Notes: a model not told the origin generated them from the sequence alone. Shown: positions 11,135 through 23,502, counted from the first letter of the stretch. The stretch: DNA of 64,000 nt from Xenorhabdus ishibashii (GCF_002632755.1 NZ_NJAK01000001.1:1116001-1180000); one strand, 5' to 3'. Numbers and translations: made by a program.

Positions 11135-12331
11135 CTATTTGGCAAAGGTGCTTATGACTTCTTTCGCTAAGACCCTCGCTATATTGTCGATTTCTAAGAC
11201 TTCTTCGATACTTTGGGGTTCAGATACATTTATTTTTTCAACGACCGACCGATTGATTGTCGCAATATCTGTGAAACGGATCCCACCTTGCAAAAAAACA
11301 TCAACGGTTTCTTCATTTACTGCATTCAACGCCGTTGTTGCCGCCTGCCCCTGGTGACAAGCCTCAATCGCCAGTTTTAAACAAGGATAACGCTGATAAT
11401 CCAGGGATTCAAAAGTGAGCATGCTCAATTCAGTAAAATCTAATGGCTTTGCACCAGATGGAATTCGATTAGGATAAGCCATCGCATAAGCGATTGGGGT
11501 GCACATATCCTGCGTTCCCAGTTGCGCGATGATGCTACCATCCTGATAACGAACCATCGAATGAATGACCGATTGGGGATGCAATAATACTTCCATTTCA
11601 TCTGCTGATGCATTGAACAGGTAACGCGCTTCGATATATTCCAATCCCTTGTTCATCATGGTGGCAGAATCGACAGAAATTTTGCGTCCCATTGACCAGA
11701 TAGGATGAGCACATGCTTCATCCGGAGTCACGTTGGGCAGCTTCTCCAAAGACGTTTTGCGGAATGGCCCGCCCGAACCCGTTAAAATAATGCTGGAAAT
11801 ACCATGATCTTTTAAAGTTGCCTTGCCAAGATTATGCTGAACGCCCTCCGGCAAACTTTGGAAAATGGCATTATGTTCGCTATCAATTGGCAACAATTGC
11901 GCTTTATATTGGACAACTGCATCCATAAACAGACGGCCACTGGTAATCAAAGATTCTTTGTTAGCCAGCAGAACTTGTTTGCCCTTGCGGATAGCGGCTA
12001 AAGTCGGCAATAAACCTGCGACGCCAACAATAGCTGACATGACCTGATCGACGTCTTCCAATGCAGCTAAATCACAAATAGCGTCTTTACCAAACAGCAC
12101 TTCAGTTTGGCTTCCTTGCTCCTGCAATAACTGACGCAAAGCTTTTGCCGACTGCTCATCCGCCATTGCTGCATATTGAGGGTGAAATTCCAAACATTGT
12201 TGTGCCATGACTTCAATATTTTTCCCGGCAACCAGTGCGATGACACTGAATTTCTTCGGGTTATTGCGGACAACAGAAAGCGTACTTTTCCCAATCGAAC
12301 CCGTTGAGCCAAGAATAGTTAACCGTTTCAT
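11135..12331 (-). CDS. dxr: 1-deoxy-D-xylulose 5-phosphate reductoisomerase
   Basis: 398 residues, identical in length to the E. coli enzyme. It catalyses the NADPH-dependent second step of the methylerythritol phosphate pathway to isoprenoids, and it is placed next to uppS, a user of the product. [18 protein letters not shown] is the nucleotide-binding loop, [15 protein letters not shown] carries metal ligands, and the flexible loop [21 protein letters not shown] follows. A 183-base gap separates it from frr. Confidence 0.97.
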   Translation of the reverse strand: MKRLTILGSTGSIGKSTLSVVRNNPKKFSVIALVAGKNIEVMAQQCLEFHPQYAAMADEQSAKALRQLLQEQGSQTEVLFGKDAICDLAALEDVDQVMSAIVGVAGLLPTLAAIRKGKQVLLANKESLITSGRLFMDAVVQYKAQLLPIDSEHNAIFQSLPEGVQHNLGKATLKDHGISSIILTGSGGPFRKTSLEKLPNVTPDEACAHPIWSMGRKISVDSATMMNKGLEYIEARYLFNASADEMEVLLHPQSVIHSMVRYQDGSIIAQLGTQDMCTPIAYAMAYPNRIPSGAKPLDFTELSMLTFESLDYQRYPCLKLAIEACHQGQAATTALNAVNEETVDVFLQGGIRFTDIATINRSVVEKINVSEPQSIEEVLEIDNIARVLAKEVISTFAK

Positions 12332-12475
12332 TTTAATACTCTAAGTATGCTACTGATATAAATTGCAATGGAAAATCGCAACAGAAAATCGTTATAGTTT
12401 GAGCGGTGCAGATCGCTATGTCCATCGCTTGAGAAAGAAATGTGATACGAAGTGTAATATCCAGGATAAGAACAA

Positions 12476-12494
12476 CGCCGCAAAAGCTGCGGCG
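12476..12494 (-). terminator. Intrinsic terminator after frr
   Basis: On the minus strand a 7-bp GC-rich stem (CGCCGCA pairing with TGCGGCG, loop GCTTT) is followed by TTGTTCTTATCC. It lies 20 bases past the frr stop, so it probably ends frr transcription before dxr. Confidence 0.75.
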
Positions 12495-12514
12495 CTGTAT
12501 GCATGAAACGGCAA

Positions 12515-13072
12515 TTAGAAATCCATCAACTCAGTTTCTTTGTTTGCCAGCGCTTCATCAATTTTCTTAATGAAGCTGTCAGTCAGTTTCTGAATTTCAT
12601 CTTGTGAACGACGTTCTTCATCTTCACTGATTTCTTTGTCTTTCAACAGTGCCTTGACCTTATCGTTCGCATCACGGCGAATGTTACGGATGGAAACACG
12701 ACCCTGTTCCGCTTCTCCACGCACAACTTTAATGAGATCTTTGCGGCGCTCTTCTGTCAATGGTGGCAATGGAACACGAATAATGGTTCCGGCAGAAGAT
12801 GGGTTCAGTCCCAGATCAGAAGCCATAATCGCTTTTTCAACCGCCGCGGTTATAGAACGATCAAATACGGTGATCGCCAAAGTACGGGCATCTTCTGCAA
12901 CGACGTTTGCAATCTGACGCAGTGGAGTTGCAGCGCCATAATATTCAACGCTGATGCCATCCAACAGGCTAGGAGAAGCACGGCCAGTACGAACCTTGCT
13001 AATTTGATTTTTCAGTGCTTCGACGCTTTTTTCCATGCGGTCTTGTGCGTCTTTCTGGATTTCATTAATCAC
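12515..13072 (-). CDS. frr: Ribosome recycling factor
   Basis: 185 residues if translation starts at the GTG at 13070-13072 ([20 protein letters not shown]). This gives exactly the usual family length; the longer in-frame ORF from 13117 would add 15 atypical residues ([15 protein letters not shown]), so GTG is preferred. RRF, with EF-G, splits post-termination ribosomes. The three-helix core shows [15 protein letters not shown], then a beta domain and two long charged helices at the C-terminus. It stands between pyrH and dxr, the conserved rpsB-tsf-pyrH-frr order. Confidence 0.95.
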   Translation of the reverse strand: MINEIQKDAQDRMEKSVEALKNQISKVRTGRASPSLLDGISVEYYGAATPLRQIANVVAEDARTLAITVFDRSITAAVEKAIMASDLGLNPSSAGTIIRVPLPPLTEERRKDLIKVVRGEAEQGRVSIRNIRRDANDKVKALLKDKEISEDEERRSQDEIQKLTDSFIKKIDEALANKETELMDF

Positions 13073-13243
13073 GTTACAAACCCTTGGGAGATGGTTATTT
13101 TTTAGGTCACATCGCATACATCATAGATAAGTGAACCGAGTACGCTACGATATATGTGACCCAGTGTCATTAAATTTGGCGCATCAGGACGCTGATCATA
13201 CCGTCAAATTTCACCAATGTCTCTGAGCACGAACGGTGAAAAA

Positions 13244-13972
13244 TCAGCCGTGAGAAATCAACGTACCTTCATTTTCCCCCATCACAACACGACGAAGGGC
13301 ACCTGGTTTGTTCATATTAAAGACACGAATTGGCAGGTTATGGTCACGAGCCAGTGTAAAGGCCGCCAGATCCATCACTTTCAATTCACGCTCCAATACA
13401 TCCTGATAAGTGAGCTTATTGTAGAGAACGGCTTCAGGATCTTTTGCAGGATCAGCAGAATAAACGCCATCAACTTTGGTTGCTTTTAACACAACATCCG
13501 CTTCGATTTCAATGCCACGCAGACATGCAGCGGAATCGGTCGTAAAGAACGGGTTACCAGTGCCTGCAGAGAAAATAACAACACGACCGTGACGCAGTAA
13601 GCTGATCGCCTCAGCCCAGCTATAATTGTCACATACGCCATTCAGTGGGATGGCAGACATCAAACGAGCGTTCACATAGGCGCGGTGCAAAGCATCACGC
13701 ATTGCCAGACCATTCATCACAGTCGCCAACATGCCCATGTGGTCGCCTACTACACGGTTCATCCCTGCTTCTGCCAAACCGGCACCACGAAACAGGTTAC
13801 CTCCTCCAATAACGACACCGACCTGAATACCCAGCTCAACCAGTTCTTTGATTTCCTGAGCCATGCGGTCTAAGACACTGGCGTCGATACCAAAACCTTC
13901 TGCGCCTTGCAGGGCTTCTCCACTGAGCTTAAGCAGGATTCTCTGATATACGGGTTTTGCATTGGTTGCCAT
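13244..13972 (-). CDS. pyrH: Uridylate kinase
   Basis: 242 residues (E. coli 241). It phosphorylates UMP to UDP in pyrimidine synthesis and belongs to the amino acid kinase family, not the NMP kinase family. Features are [11 protein letters not shown] at the N-terminus, [14 protein letters not shown], and [23 protein letters not shown] in the ATP region. Downstream, a long-range inverted repeat (AAATTTG at 13172-13178 with CAAATTT at 13205-13211) encloses a second small stem and may act as its terminator. A 144-base gap separates it from tsf. Confidence 0.97.
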   Translation of the reverse strand: MATNAKPVYQRILLKLSGEALQGAEGFGIDASVLDRMAQEIKELVELGIQVGVVIGGGNLFRGAGLAEAGMNRVVGDHMGMLATVMNGLAMRDALHRAYVNARLMSAIPLNGVCDNYSWAEAISLLRHGRVVIFSAGTGNPFFTTDSAACLRGIEIEADVVLKATKVDGVYSADPAKDPEAVLYNKLTYQDVLERELKVMDLAAFTLARDHNLPIRVFNMNKPGALRRVVMGENEGTLISHG

Positions 13973-14085
13973 GGTGTTCAGTCCTAAGCAGATAAGGATT
14001 ATTGGGGATAGATTATGATTTACTCAACTACTACACATCCACGCTATACAGCCTAGATGTAAAAATTCATCATGAGATAAAACAG

Positions 14086-14103
14086 AACCGCCAACCGGCG
14101 GCT
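14086..14103 (-). terminator. Probable terminator of the rpsB-tsf unit
   Basis: Thirteen bases past the tsf stop, on the minus strand, GCCGCC and GGCGGT pair around a GGTT loop and are followed by TCTGTTTTATC. The short GC-rich stem with a U-rich tail fits an intrinsic terminator. Confidence 0.65.
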
Positions 14104-14116
14104 CCGTTTAAGAAAA

Positions 14117-14974
14117 TTAAGACTGTTTGCTCATTGCAGCAACTTCTGCTGCAAAATCAGCTTCAACTTTCTCAATACCTTCACCAACTTCGAAGCGGAT
14201 GAAGTTGATAACTTTAGCATTGTTTTCTTTCAGCAGATCGCCAACAGATTTGCTTGGGTCCATCACAAAGTTCTGGCCAGTCAGAGAGATTTCGCCGGTG
14301 AATTTGTTCATACGGCCAGAAACCATTTTCTCTGCGATTTCGCGAGGCTTGCCAGACTGCATTGCGATTTCCAACTGGATCTGATGCTCACGCTCAACAA
14401 CGTCAGCAGGAACGTCAGTTGGATTCACGTATTCTGGCTTGCTTGCCGCAACGTGCATTGCGACGTGTTTGATCAGTTCTTCGTTTGCGCCTTCAGCTAC
14501 AACCAGAACACCGATACGGGAACCGTGCAGGTAAGAACCAACCGCTTCACCTTCCAGAATAGCAACGCGACGAATGTTGATGTTCTCACCAATTTTCGCT
14601 ACCAGGCCAGTGCGCTGTTCTTCGAACTTCGCTTTCAGTGCGTCGATGTCAGCATTTTTGTCTGCCACAACAGAAGTGATAACATCTTTACCGAACGCCA
14701 GGAAACCAGCATCTTTAGCAACGAAGTCAGTTTCACAGTTCAGTTCAACGATAGCTGCGAATTTAGCATCAGCCGCAACTTCAACCAGAATAACACCTTC
14801 AGCAGCAACACGGCCTGCTTTCTTAGCCGCTTTTGCCTGACCTGATTTACGCATGTTATCGATAGCCAGTTCGATATCACCATTTGCTTCAACCAGTGCT
14901 TTTTTACATTCCATCATGCCTGCGCCAGTACGCTCACGCAGTTCTTTTACCAGAGCAGCGGTAATGTCAGCCAT
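14117..14974 (-). CDS. tsf: Translation elongation factor Ts
   Basis: 285 residues (E. coli 283). EF-Ts is the guanine nucleotide exchange factor of EF-Tu. The UBA-like N-terminus ([21 protein letters not shown]) and the core [10 protein letters not shown] motif, which enters EF-Tu to displace magnesium, are both present. The codon choice is strongly biased toward major codons, as expected for an abundant protein. It follows rpsB across a 167-base gap that contains a strong hairpin. Confidence 0.98.
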   Translation of the reverse strand: MADITAALVKELRERTGAGMMECKKALVEANGDIELAIDNMRKSGQAKAAKKAGRVAAEGVILVEVAADAKFAAIVELNCETDFVAKDAGFLAFGKDVITSVVADKNADIDALKAKFEEQRTGLVAKIGENINIRRVAILEGEAVGSYLHGSRIGVLVVAEGANEELIKHVAMHVAASKPEYVNPTDVPADVVEREHQIQLEIAMQSGKPREIAEKMVSGRMNKFTGEISLTGQNFVMDPSKSVGDLLKENNAKVINFIRFEVGEGIEKVEADFAAEVAAMSKQS

Positions 14975-15062
14975 TTGTTTTATTCCTCGATGTGTCTCGC
15001 GGGAAGATAATATCCGCGTGGAAAGTTCTATATCAGATAATAGTTCTATACCAGATAGGTAA

Positions 15063-15084
15063 AGGGGGCCATAACAGGCCCCCT
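15063..15084 (-). terminator. Partial terminator or attenuator between rpsB and tsf
   Basis: AGGGGGCC and GGCCCCCT form an 8-bp GC-rich stem around a six-base loop; on the minus strand it is followed by TTTACC. It lies between two co-directional genes of one operon, so it probably reduces rather than stops transcription into tsf, in keeping with the excess of ribosomal protein S2 messenger known for this operon type. Confidence 0.7.
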
Positions 15085-15141
15085 AACCAATATATCTCAA
15101 TACCTGGTCAATAAGGGCTCAAACAAAATGAGCAGGCCTTA

Positions 15142-16001
<860 letters not shown>

Positions 16002-16267
16002 TATTTACACATAATGAGTTTATTTAGTATCCCTGACGAATTGCATTACATCAGCAACAATTACGCAGAATACCGGCGCGCTTTATACCATAAACCACCA
16101 TCAGACTCCAACATTTGTTACGGCTACCGCTGTTACCGTAATGTTTATTACGTTACCGATGCGGGTTATATTGGCATCCATTCGGTGGGCTGATACCATT
16201 ACCGGCAACACTTTCCTTAATTAATATCAAGTAGTCGGTGATTTTCCGACTTAAATGGACCCATTTT

Positions 16268-17065
16268 ATGGCTATCTCTATCAAAACAGAAGAAGACATT
16301 CAGAAAATGCGGGTTGCCGGACGTCTGGCCGCCGAAGTTCTGGAAATGATTGCGCCTTACGTTAAAGCCGGTGTCACTACAGGTGAACTTGATCGTATCT
16401 GCCACAAGCACATTACCGAAAAACAACAGGTCATCTCAGCTTGTCTGGGCTACCACGGATTCCCTAAATCCGTATGTATCTCCGTCAATGACGTGGTTTG
16501 TCATGGTATTCCAAGCGATGATAAGGTCCTGAAAGAAGGAGATATCGTCAATATTGACGTGACAGTCATCAAAGATGAATTCCACGGTGATACTTCTAAA
16601 ATGTTTATCGTCGGCAAGCCCACTATTCAGGGGGAGCGTCTGTGCCGCGTAACACAAGAAAGCCTGTACCTTGCCCTGAAAATGGTGAAGCCCGGCATCC
16701 GTCTGCGTACCATTGGCAAGGCAATTCAGCAGTTTGTAGAAAGTCACGATTACTCTGTTGTCCGCGAATACTGCGGCCACGGTATCGGCAGAGGTTTCCA
16801 CGAAGAACCTCATGTTCTGCATTACGATGCTGATGATGGCGGTGTAGTATTGCAAAAAGGTATGGCATTCACCATTGAGCCGATGGTTAACGCCGGTGAT
16901 TTTCGTATCCGCTCCATGAAAGATGGCTGGACAGTTAAAACCAAAGATCGCGGTTGGTCTGCACAGTACGAGCACACTATTGTTGTTACCGATAATGGTT
17001 GTGAAATCATGACATGGCGCCAGGAAGAAGAAGCGCAGATCACAGCGGTATTAGTGAACGCATAA
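16268..17065 (+). CDS. map: Methionine aminopeptidase, type I
   Basis: 265 residues from the ATG at 16268 (MAISIKTEEDIQKMRVAGRL). The upstream in-frame start at 16238 would add ten residues not found in the family. The enzyme removes the initiator Met from nascent proteins. Conserved metal-binding and substrate residues are in CLGYHGFPKSVCISVNDVVC, NIDVTVIKDEFHGDTSKMF, YCGHGIGRGFHEEPHVLHY and FTIEPMVNAG. It is transcribed divergently from rpsB, the standard arrangement. Confidence 0.97.
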   Translation: MAISIKTEEDIQKMRVAGRLAAEVLEMIAPYVKAGVTTGELDRICHKHITEKQQVISACLGYHGFPKSVCISVNDVVCHGIPSDDKVLKEGDIVNIDVTVIKDEFHGDTSKMFIVGKPTIQGERLCRVTQESLYLALKMVKPGIRLRTIGKAIQQFVESHDYSVVREYCGHGIGRGFHEEPHVLHYDADDGGVVLQKGMAFTIEPMVNAGDFRIRSMKDGWTVKTKDRGWSAQYEHTIVVTDNGCEIMTWRQEEEAQITAVLVNA

Positions 17066-17100
17066 TTGCCAGCTAACACAATTTATTAAATTTAATCAAT

Positions 17101-17134
17101 AAGCTCCCTGCTACTTTCAACCCACGGGGAGCTT
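17101..17134 (+). terminator. Hairpin after map
   Basis: AAGCTCCC and GGGAGCTT form an 8-bp stem with an 18-base loop, followed by TAATCTCTG. It is placed 36 bases past the map stop and before glnD. The U-tract is poor, so efficiency is doubtful. Confidence 0.5.
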
Positions 17135-17235
17135 TAATCTCTGTCAATAATACCCTGTTCATCCTATAGTTTTCTCAGTAATCTGGTCACCATAGTCTGC
17201 TTCCTCACGGGCTTTCTCAAAATAGGTTTCTGCAT

Positions 17236-19914
17236 ATGCCGGTTGATATATCCTTAGCGCAAGCACCCGTTCCGCCCCTTTCTCCTGCGGAGTTTTCCCA
17301 CGATGATCTGCAATTTCCTGCACTTAAACAGCATATTGATGAATTCCAGCTATGGCTTGAGCATGCATTCAAGGCAGGGATCTCACCGGACGCACTGATT
17401 TACACCCGCAGTGACTATATTGATCAACTTCTTAAGCGATTATGGCAGGAACAGGGATTTGATCAGATCGATTCCTTTTCCCTGATTGCGGTAGGTGGCT
17501 ACGGTCGCCGCGAACTGCATCCTCTCTCTGACATTGACCTATTGATTCTGAGCGAATTGCCATTGACTGAAGAGCAATCAACTCGTCTTGGGCAGTTCAT
17601 TGCCCTACTTTGGGATATTCATCTTGAAGTCGGCCACAGTGTCAGGACATTCGAAGAATGCCAGCAAAAAGGGCTTTCCGACCCGACTATCGCGACTAAT
17701 CTCATTGAGTCCCGCTTGATTTGTGGGGATTTACTCCTATTTCTACGCTTGCAGAAATATATTTTCAGTGATGATTTCTGGCCATCCGCTCAATTTTTCG
17801 CAGCCAAAATTACTGAACAACAAGAACGCCATCAACGCTATCACAGCACCAGTTACAATTTGGAGCCTGATATCAAAAGCAGTCCAGGTGGGTTACGCGA
17901 TATTCACACGTTACTTTGGGTCGCTCATCGCCATTTTGGCGCCACTTCCTTAGATGAGATGGTCAATTTTGGTTTCCTGACCCAAGAAGAACGCAATGAA
18001 TTGAACGAATGCCAGAATTTTCTCTGGCGCATCCGTTTTGCGCTTCATTTGGTTGTGACCCGTTATGATAATCGGCTGCTGTTCGAACGTCAGTTCAGTG
18101 TTGCCCAGCTACTCGGCTATGAAGGGGAAAGAAACCAGCCTGTCGAGCGAATGATGAAAGATTTCTATCGCATGACTCGCCGCGTCAGTGAGCTGAATAA
18201 CATGCTGCTGCAACTGTTTGATGAAGCCATTTTGGCATTGCAACCCAATGAAAAACCACGTTCCTTGAACACCGAGTTTCAATTACGAGGAAACCTTATC
18301 GATCTTATCGATGAAACGTTGTTTAGCCGTGATCCCACTTCAATATTGAGAATGTTTTATCACATGGCTGCGCATCGTGAAATTAAGGGGATCTATTCCA
18401 CCACATTGCGCCAGCTTCGCTATGCCCGTAGAAATCTGACCACGCCATTGTGCGAACGCCCCGAAGCACGAAAAATTTTCATGGATATTCTGCGCCATCC
18501 CCATGCGGTTGCTGGGGCGTTACTCCCTATGCATATACATAGTGTCTTAGGGGCTTATATGCCATTTTGGAGTCATATTGTCGGCCAGATGCAATTTGAC
18601 CTTTTTCATGCTTACACCGTTGATGAACACACTATCCGCGTACTGCAAAAACTGGAAAGTTTTGCCGATGAAAACAACCGTGTGATCCATCCTCTGTGTG
18701 TTGAAATTTATCCACGTCTGCCTCAACCAGAACTATTGCGACTGGCGGCTTTTTTCCATGATATCGCTAAAGGACGCAACGGCGATCATTCTGAGCTTGG
18801 AGCCAAAGATGCCTTCATCTTCGCACAACAGCATGGTCTGACAAACCACGAAGCAGAATTAGTGGAATGGCTGGTTCGCGACCATCTGCTAATGTCAGTG
18901 ACTGCACAACGTCGGGATATTCAAGATCCAGAAATCATCCAACAATTTGCCAGCCAGGTTAAAAACCAAAATCGCCTTAATTACTTAGTCTGCCTGACCG
19001 TTGCAGATATTTGTGCTACCAACGCTAAACTGTGGAATAGCTGGAAACAGAGCCTGATACGTGAACTCTATTTCGCTACTGAAACCCAATTGCGCCAAGG
19101 TATTCAAAATACCCCTGATTTACGGGAACGTATCCGTAACAATCGCTTACAAGCATTGGCGCTTCTGCGTCAAGAAAATATCGACGAACAACGTTTACAC
19201 AATATCTGGAACCGTTGTCATGCCGATTATTTCCTGCGCCACACTCCTGATCAATTAGCGTGGCACGCCAGCCACTTAATCCATCATCCTTCTCAGGAAC
19301 CCATGGTTTTGATCAGTACCGCATTCTCCCACGGTGGCACAGAAATTTTTATTTGGTGCCAAGATAGACCTTCGCTTTTTGCTGCCGTTGTTGGGGAATT
19401 GGACAAGCGTAATTTAAGTGTCCATGATGCCCAAATTTTCACCAATCGTGATGAGATGGCGATGGATACCTTTGTTGTTTTAGATCCCAACGGCCATCCG
19501 CTGGCATTTGATCGTCACGAACCTATCCGTCGTGCCTTATTGAAAGTCGTGAACGATCCACATCCTAAAGTACTAAAGGCTCGCAACCTGCCCGCAAAGT
19601 TGCGCCATTTTAATGTCCCAACCAAAGTTAACTTTTTACCAACAAAAAACGCTCGCCGTACTTATATGGAGTTGGTTGCATTGGATCAACCTGGATTATT
19701 GGCACGAGTTGGCAATATTTTTGCCGAATTGGGTGTTTTCTTACATGGCGCCCGCATTACGACCATTGGTGAACGCGTGGAGGACTTTTTTGTATTAGCG
19801 GATAAAGATCAAAACGCATTACATAAAAAAATAAAGGATGAATTATCAGAAAGGTTGACAGAAGCCCTCGATACACAGGATAAACTACAACAAGATTCTC
19901 TTAACAGAAATTAG
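17236..19914 (+). CDS. glnD: Bifunctional uridylyltransferase/uridylyl-removing enzyme GlnD
   Basis: 892 residues (E. coli 890). GlnD senses glutamine and adds or removes UMP on the PII proteins GlnB and GlnK, setting nitrogen control. Domain order is nucleotidyltransferase ([19 protein letters not shown], residues 87-105, with the catalytic Asp pair), linker, HD hydrolase ([17 protein letters not shown], near 505-521) and two C-terminal ACT domains ([20 protein letters not shown] and [19 protein letters not shown]) that bind glutamine. It follows map and precedes dapD, as in E. coli. All key residues appear present. Confidence 0.97.
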   Translation: MPVDISLAQAPVPPLSPAEFSHDDLQFPALKQHIDEFQLWLEHAFKAGISPDALIYTRSDYIDQLLKRLWQEQGFDQIDSFSLIAVGGYGRRELHPLSDIDLLILSELPLTEEQSTRLGQFIALLWDIHLEVGHSVRTFEECQQKGLSDPTIATNLIESRLICGDLLLFLRLQKYIFSDDFWPSAQFFAAKITEQQERHQRYHSTSYNLEPDIKSSPGGLRDIHTLLWVAHRHFGATSLDEMVNFGFLTQEERNELNECQNFLWRIRFALHLVVTRYDNRLLFERQFSVAQLLGYEGERNQPVERMMKDFYRMTRRVSELNNMLLQLFDEAILALQPNEKPRSLNTEFQLRGNLIDLIDETLFSRDPTSILRMFYHMAAHREIKGIYSTTLRQLRYARRNLTTPLCERPEARKIFMDILRHPHAVAGALLPMHIHSVLGAYMPFWSHIVGQMQFDLFHAYTVDEHTIRVLQKLESFADENNRVIHPLCVEIYPRLPQPELLRLAAFFHDIAKGRNGDHSELGAKDAFIFAQQHGLTNHEAELVEWLVRDHLLMSVTAQRRDIQDPEIIQQFASQVKNQNRLNYLVCLTVADICATNAKLWNSWKQSLIRELYFATETQLRQGIQNTPDLRERIRNNRLQALALLRQENIDEQRLHNIWNRCHADYFLRHTPDQLAWHASHLIHHPSQEPMVLISTAFSHGGTEIFIWCQDRPSLFAAVVGELDKRNLSVHDAQIFTNRDEMAMDTFVVLDPNGHPLAFDRHEPIRRALLKVVNDPHPKVLKARNLPAKLRHFNVPTKVNFLPTKNARRTYMELVALDQPGLLARVGNIFAELGVFLHGARITTIGERVEDFFVLADKDQNALHKKIKDELSERLTEALDTQDKLQQDSLNRN

Positions 19915-19927
19915 GAACCGCATACTT

Positions 19928-20752
19928 ATGCAGCAATTACAAGCTACTATCGAAAATGCATTTGAAAACCGCGTTAACATCACCCCAACTACCGTTGATA
20001 GTGCAACTCGCGATGCCATTAATCAGGTTATTCAAATGCTGGACAGCGGCAAATTGCGTGTCGCTGAAAAAATCGACGGAGAGTGGGTAACTCATCAATG
20101 GCTGAAAAAAGCGGTATTGCTTTCCTTCCGCATTAATGACAACCAAGTGATGGAAGGTGCTGAAAGCCGCTATTTCGACAAAGTGCCAATGAAATTTGCT
20201 GACTATGATCAGGCACGTTTTGAAAAAGAAGGATTCCGTGTCGTGCCTCCTGCGGCTGTCCGTCAGGGCGCTTATATCGCCCGTAATACCGTATTGATGC
20301 CCTCTTACGTCAACCTTGGTGCTTACGTGGATGAAGGCACAATGGTAGACACTTGGGCAACAGTCGGCTCCTGTGCTCAGATCGGTAAAAATGTTCACTT
20401 ATCCGGTGGGGTTGGTATTGGCGGTGTCCTGGAACCCTTGCAAGCCAACCCAACCATCATTGAAGACAACTGTTTTATCGGCGCACGCTCTGAGATTGTA
20501 GAAGGCGTTATCGTCGAAGAAGGCTCTGTGATCTCAATGGGTGTTTACATCGGCCAGAGCACCAAGATTTATGATCGCGAAACCGGCGAAATCCATTATG
20601 GGCGCGTACCCGCGGGTTCCGTCGTCGTATCCGGTAATCTTCCGTCGAAAGATGGCAGCTATAGCCTGTATTGCGCTGTTATCGTGAAAAAGGTTGATGC
20701 TAAGACCCGTGGTAAAGTCGGTCTTAATGAACTGCTAAGAAATATTGATTAA
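19928..20752 (+). CDS. dapD: 2,3,4,5-tetrahydropyridine-2,6-dicarboxylate N-succinyltransferase
   Basis: 274 residues, equal to E. coli DapD. It succinylates tetrahydrodipicolinate in the lysine/diaminopimelate pathway. The N-terminal helical domain is followed by hexapeptide repeats ([39 protein letters not shown]) and the C-terminal [17 protein letters not shown]. It lies 13 bases past glnD. After the stop, GCGGC and GCCGC at 20798-20821 flank an AT-rich palindrome and could form its terminator. Confidence 0.97.
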   Translation: MQQLQATIENAFENRVNITPTTVDSATRDAINQVIQMLDSGKLRVAEKIDGEWVTHQWLKKAVLLSFRINDNQVMEGAESRYFDKVPMKFADYDQARFEKEGFRVVPPAAVRQGAYIARNTVLMPSYVNLGAYVDEGTMVDTWATVGSCAQIGKNVHLSGGVGIGGVLEPLQANPTIIEDNCFIGARSEIVEGVIVEEGSVISMGVYIGQSTKIYDRETGEIHYGRVPAGSVVVSGNLPSKDGSYSLYCAVIVKKVDAKTRGKVGLNELLRNID

Positions 20753-20797
20753 CGGTATGAACTTTCTATTTCATAAATAAGTTCACAGAATTACCCT

Positions 20798-20821
20798 GCG
20801 GCTATATAAATATATGGCCGC
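20798..20821 (+). terminator. Hairpin between dapD and a convergent gene
   Basis: GCGGC pairs with GCCGC, continued by an AT-rich palindromic interior, giving a compact hairpin 46 bases after the dapD stop. It can serve either strand; the tail TTAATCG is not strongly U-rich. Confidence 0.5.
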
Positions 20822-20882
20822 TTAATCGTAGATCCGGAAAAAACAATTTTTCGTATGTGAAAACTAAATTACTGAAACAATT

Positions 20883-21518
20883 CTACTGAATAGGTAACTC
20901 ATTTTTAGAAATGATTGCCAATCTATTTCGGTAATGTTCAGGATCGCCCCATAACCAAATTTCTTGGCTACTAACATCATCTTGGGTCAGAATTTTGTGC
21001 AACTCACCAGAAATCATGTCATAAGAATAAACATGCATATTATATGCCAATGCGTCATACATCCGATCCTGCCAAAAAGCCATACCGTCAGTTGTTTGAT
21101 TCATATCTGATACAATGACATCATACCTTTCAATTAAGTAATCAAAAAATACCTTACCCGCTAAGTCACGTAAAACAGCCCGATGTTGAGGTATCCTAAT
21201 TCGCCACACAAGAATTTGTGTTACAGGACGGCAATTCAATACAACATCCGGCTGTATAACCACTCTGTTGTAATAGACAACCTCTTTAGAGACATCATTA
21301 ATTAAAGCTAATTCAAAATGAGACTGACTGATCCACTCTCCCAATCGACCATCAACACGAACCATGCGATAACCAGGAGACAGTACTAATCCTCTTATCT
21401 GATTTGTGACATCTGTTCCACCCATTAATGAGATATAGAGGGCATGATTATCTGAGCCTTCGTTCAAATGAGCAAAAACTGCATTAATCTTCTCAGGATC
21501 CACCAATCTTTTTGGCAT
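20883..21518 (-). CDS. Hypothetical protein, unrecognised (211 aa)
   Basis: A real gene by length, by isolation from other ORFs and by a good ribosome site (GAGAGG seven to eight bases before ATG). I do not recognise the family with confidence. The protein is soluble with no signal peptide or membrane span. It begins MPKRLVDPEKINAVFAHLNE and the middle is beta-rich (YRMVRVDGRLGEWISQ). The C-terminal third has ERYDVIVSDMNQTTDGMAFW, then a helix and VYSYD, a pattern vaguely like small phage-borne GNAT-type proteins. It reads against dapD and stands between dapD and the DUF3461 gene, an accessory insertion compared with E. coli. Confidence 0.75.
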   Translation of the reverse strand: MPKRLVDPEKINAVFAHLNEGSDNHALYISLMGGTDVTNQIRGLVLSPGYRMVRVDGRLGEWISQSHFELALINDVSKEVVYYNRVVIQPDVVLNCRPVTQILVWRIRIPQHRAVLRDLAGKVFFDYLIERYDVIVSDMNQTTDGMAFWQDRMYDALAYNMHVYSYDMISGELHKILTQDDVSSQEIWLWGDPEHYRNRLAIISKNELPIQ

Positions 21519-21798
21519 ATTGTCCTCTCAGCTCTACTTACCTAAAATGGATAACACAGTGACCAAATTGATCAATATTTCTTGACGTGATATTAGTTTG
21601 CTTGAGTCTTAAGTTCAATAAGAAAACATTTTACTTTATTATTCTATTGTTGTTCTATTTTTCTACTGAAAACTAACCTGTTTCGGGTAGTATTTCCTCA
21701 ATCCCCATTATCCAATTGACTTTTAACAATGACGAAATGGATAATAAATCCACTATTTTTGGCCTTTCCATTTCATTTAGATGACTAGGTGGCGCGCT

Positions 21799-22185
21799 AT
21801 GTACGATAATTTGAAAAGTTTGGGGATAACACATCCTGAAGATATTGATCGCTATAGTCTCCGTCAGGAAGCGAATAACGACATTCTGAAGATTTATTTC
21901 CGCAAGGATAAAGGCGAATTCTTCGCCAAGAGCGTTAAATTTAAGTATCCACGCCAGTTAAAAACCATCTCTGACGAACACTCAAGGCAGGGTTATAAAG
22001 AGGTCAAGGAGATCAACACTAACCTACGCTATGTCATTGAAGAGCTAGATCAGATTTGCAAACATGATCAAATCGAAGTGGATTTGCAACGCAAAATCCT
22101 CGACGACTTACGCCACCTTGAACATGTCGTTGCAAATAAGATTGCAGAAATTGAAGCTGATTTGGAAAAGCTGACCCGTAAGTAA
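21799..22185 (+). CDS. yaeH: DUF3461 family protein (YaeH-like)
   Basis: 128 residues from the ATG at 21799 ([20 protein letters not shown]), preceded by AGGTGG; an in-frame ATG six codons upstream lies on that ribosome site and is rejected. The protein matches E. coli YaeH along its whole length, including [20 protein letters not shown] and [13 protein letters not shown]. It is cytoplasmic, charged and helical at the C-terminus. The function of the family is unknown. The 280 bases before it (21519-21798) are AT-rich and hold no gene. Confidence 0.92.
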   Translation: MYDNLKSLGITHPEDIDRYSLRQEANNDILKIYFRKDKGEFFAKSVKFKYPRQLKTISDEHSRQGYKEVKEINTNLRYVIEELDQICKHDQIEVDLQRKILDDLRHLEHVVANKIAEIEADLEKLTRK

Positions 22186-22266
22186 TTATGTCAGTTTGTC
22201 ATACACCGCTTATTTTCCTCAATTTTCCAAGCCTATAAGGCATAAGCGGTGTAGTATAGCGTTTCC

Positions 22267-22713
22267 TTACAACAAAGTTCCCCACTCCTCAATCCAGTCT
22301 TGAGCAAAGACTTCAGGTTCAGCTACCTCAATGGCATCAATCAGTAGCACCTCACCGATTCGTTTGGCTCCCTGTTCTTGTAACAGTTCATCAAAAGTAC
22401 GGCCACCACCACAGAAAGTGTCATAACTGCTGTCACCTAACGCAATCACGCCATAGCTCAAATCGGGCTGGTAGCCCAAGTTATCAGTTAATTCTGTATA
22501 GAGCGGCTGGATATTGTCAGGCAGATCACCTTGCCCCGTTGTCGAAGTGACCACTAAAACAACTTCCTGCAAATACTTTTGCCATTGTTCTAAGGTTGCC
22601 TCTTCAAAAACTTCAACCTTATGACCCTGCTGCTCAAGTATCTGCTGTGCTTCTTCTGCAACCGCTAACGCATTGCCATAAACTGTACCAACGAAAACAC
22701 CAATCTTTGCCAT
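22267..22713 (-). CDS. yqcA: Flavodoxin-like protein YqcA
   Basis: 148 residues from the ATG at 22711-22713 ([21 protein letters not shown]), the usual start of this family; the ORF is open 13 codons further but that extension is not conserved. FMN-binding loops are visible: GTVYGNAL for the phosphate, [12 protein letters not shown], and [14 protein letters not shown]. It is likely a short-chain flavodoxin acting as an electron carrier in the cytoplasm; the partner is not known. It is downstream of truC, as in E. coli. Confidence 0.93.
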   Translation of the reverse strand: MAKIGVFVGTVYGNALAVAEEAQQILEQQGHKVEVFEEATLEQWQKYLQEVVLVVTSTTGQGDLPDNIQPLYTELTDNLGYQPDLSYGVIALGDSSYDTFCGGGRTFDELLQEQGAKRIGEVLLIDAIEVAEPEVFAQDWIEEWGTLL

Positions 22714-22748
22714 AGATATTGATCTCTTTAATCGGTTTGATACTGCGT

Positions 22749-23501
22749 TCATTCATGAATAGTCAGACATTCCAGATCAGGTGCAATACCTTGCCAGCCA
22801 AATTGCTCAAGCAAATTCTGCCATGGTTGATCCCAGCGCGCAGTGAGGAGAAGGCTCTCTCCTGTCACAGGATGCTTGAGTTGAAGGTGGCTGGCATGCA
22901 ACATTAATCTGCCTGTCTGATAATATTTAGCAACTCCTCGATTTTGTCGCAAATCGCCGTGTGTGCTATCCCCAATGATCGGGTGCCGAATATGTGCCAT
23001 ATGCCGCCGCAATTGATGCTTACGGCCAGTTTTTGGCATCAACTCCAACAAACTGAAACGAGATGTTGGATAGCGCCCTATCTCAACCGGACACTCAACT
23101 TTTGCCAATGAACGATAATAAGTAACGGCTGGTTGCGCTTCTCTATCTGTATCAGCAAATTTATCCGCAATTTTATCCAACTGTTCCATCAGGGCATAGT
23201 CGATAATATCATCACCTTCAACATAACCCCGCACAACTGCGTGATACGTTTTTTGTATATTGTGGAATTCAAATTGTTGTGCAAGTGTTCTGGCGACTTC
23301 ACTTGAAAGCGCCATTAATAAAACGCCCGATGTTGGCCTGTCCAGACGGTGGACAGGGAAAACATGCTGTCCAATTTGATCACGCAATGTCTGCATCACA
23401 AAAACAGTTTCATGGCGCGCCAGCCAACTCCGGTGAACCAACCATCCAGCCGGTTTATTCACTGCGACGATATGCTTATCCTGATAAATAATCTCCAGCA
23501 T
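22749..23501 (-). CDS. truC: tRNA pseudouridine(65) synthase TruC
   Basis: 250 residues from the ATG at 23499-23501 ([20 protein letters not shown]). A GCAGGA ribosome site lies eight bases before it, whereas the ATG at 23510 overlaps that site, so the shorter form is chosen. The RluA-type catalytic motif [12 protein letters not shown] holds the nucleophilic Asp. The C-terminal [21 protein letters not shown] matches the family. It modifies U65 in some tRNAs. It begins one base after yqcC ends, and its 3' end precedes yqcA. Confidence 0.95.
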   Translation of the reverse strand: MLEIIYQDKHIVAVNKPAGWLVHRSWLARHETVFVMQTLRDQIGQHVFPVHRLDRPTSGVLLMALSSEVARTLAQQFEFHNIQKTYHAVVRGYVEGDDIIDYALMEQLDKIADKFADTDREAQPAVTYYRSLAKVECPVEIGRYPTSRFSLLELMPKTGRKHQLRRHMAHIRHPIIGDSTHGDLRQNRGVAKYYQTGRLMLHASHLQLKHPVTGESLLLTARWDQPWQNLLEQFGWQGIAPDLECLTIHE

Positions 23502-23502
23502 A

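Noticed and set aside
14384..14845. 153-codon open frame on the plus strand opposite tsf
   Set aside because: It is a shadow of the strongly biased codon use of tsf; no ribosome site or recognisable protein features.
20883..21518. Prophage origin of the unrecognised gene
   Set aside because: No other phage gene, integrase or attachment site is nearby, so a prophage was not called; only the faint motif likeness is noted.
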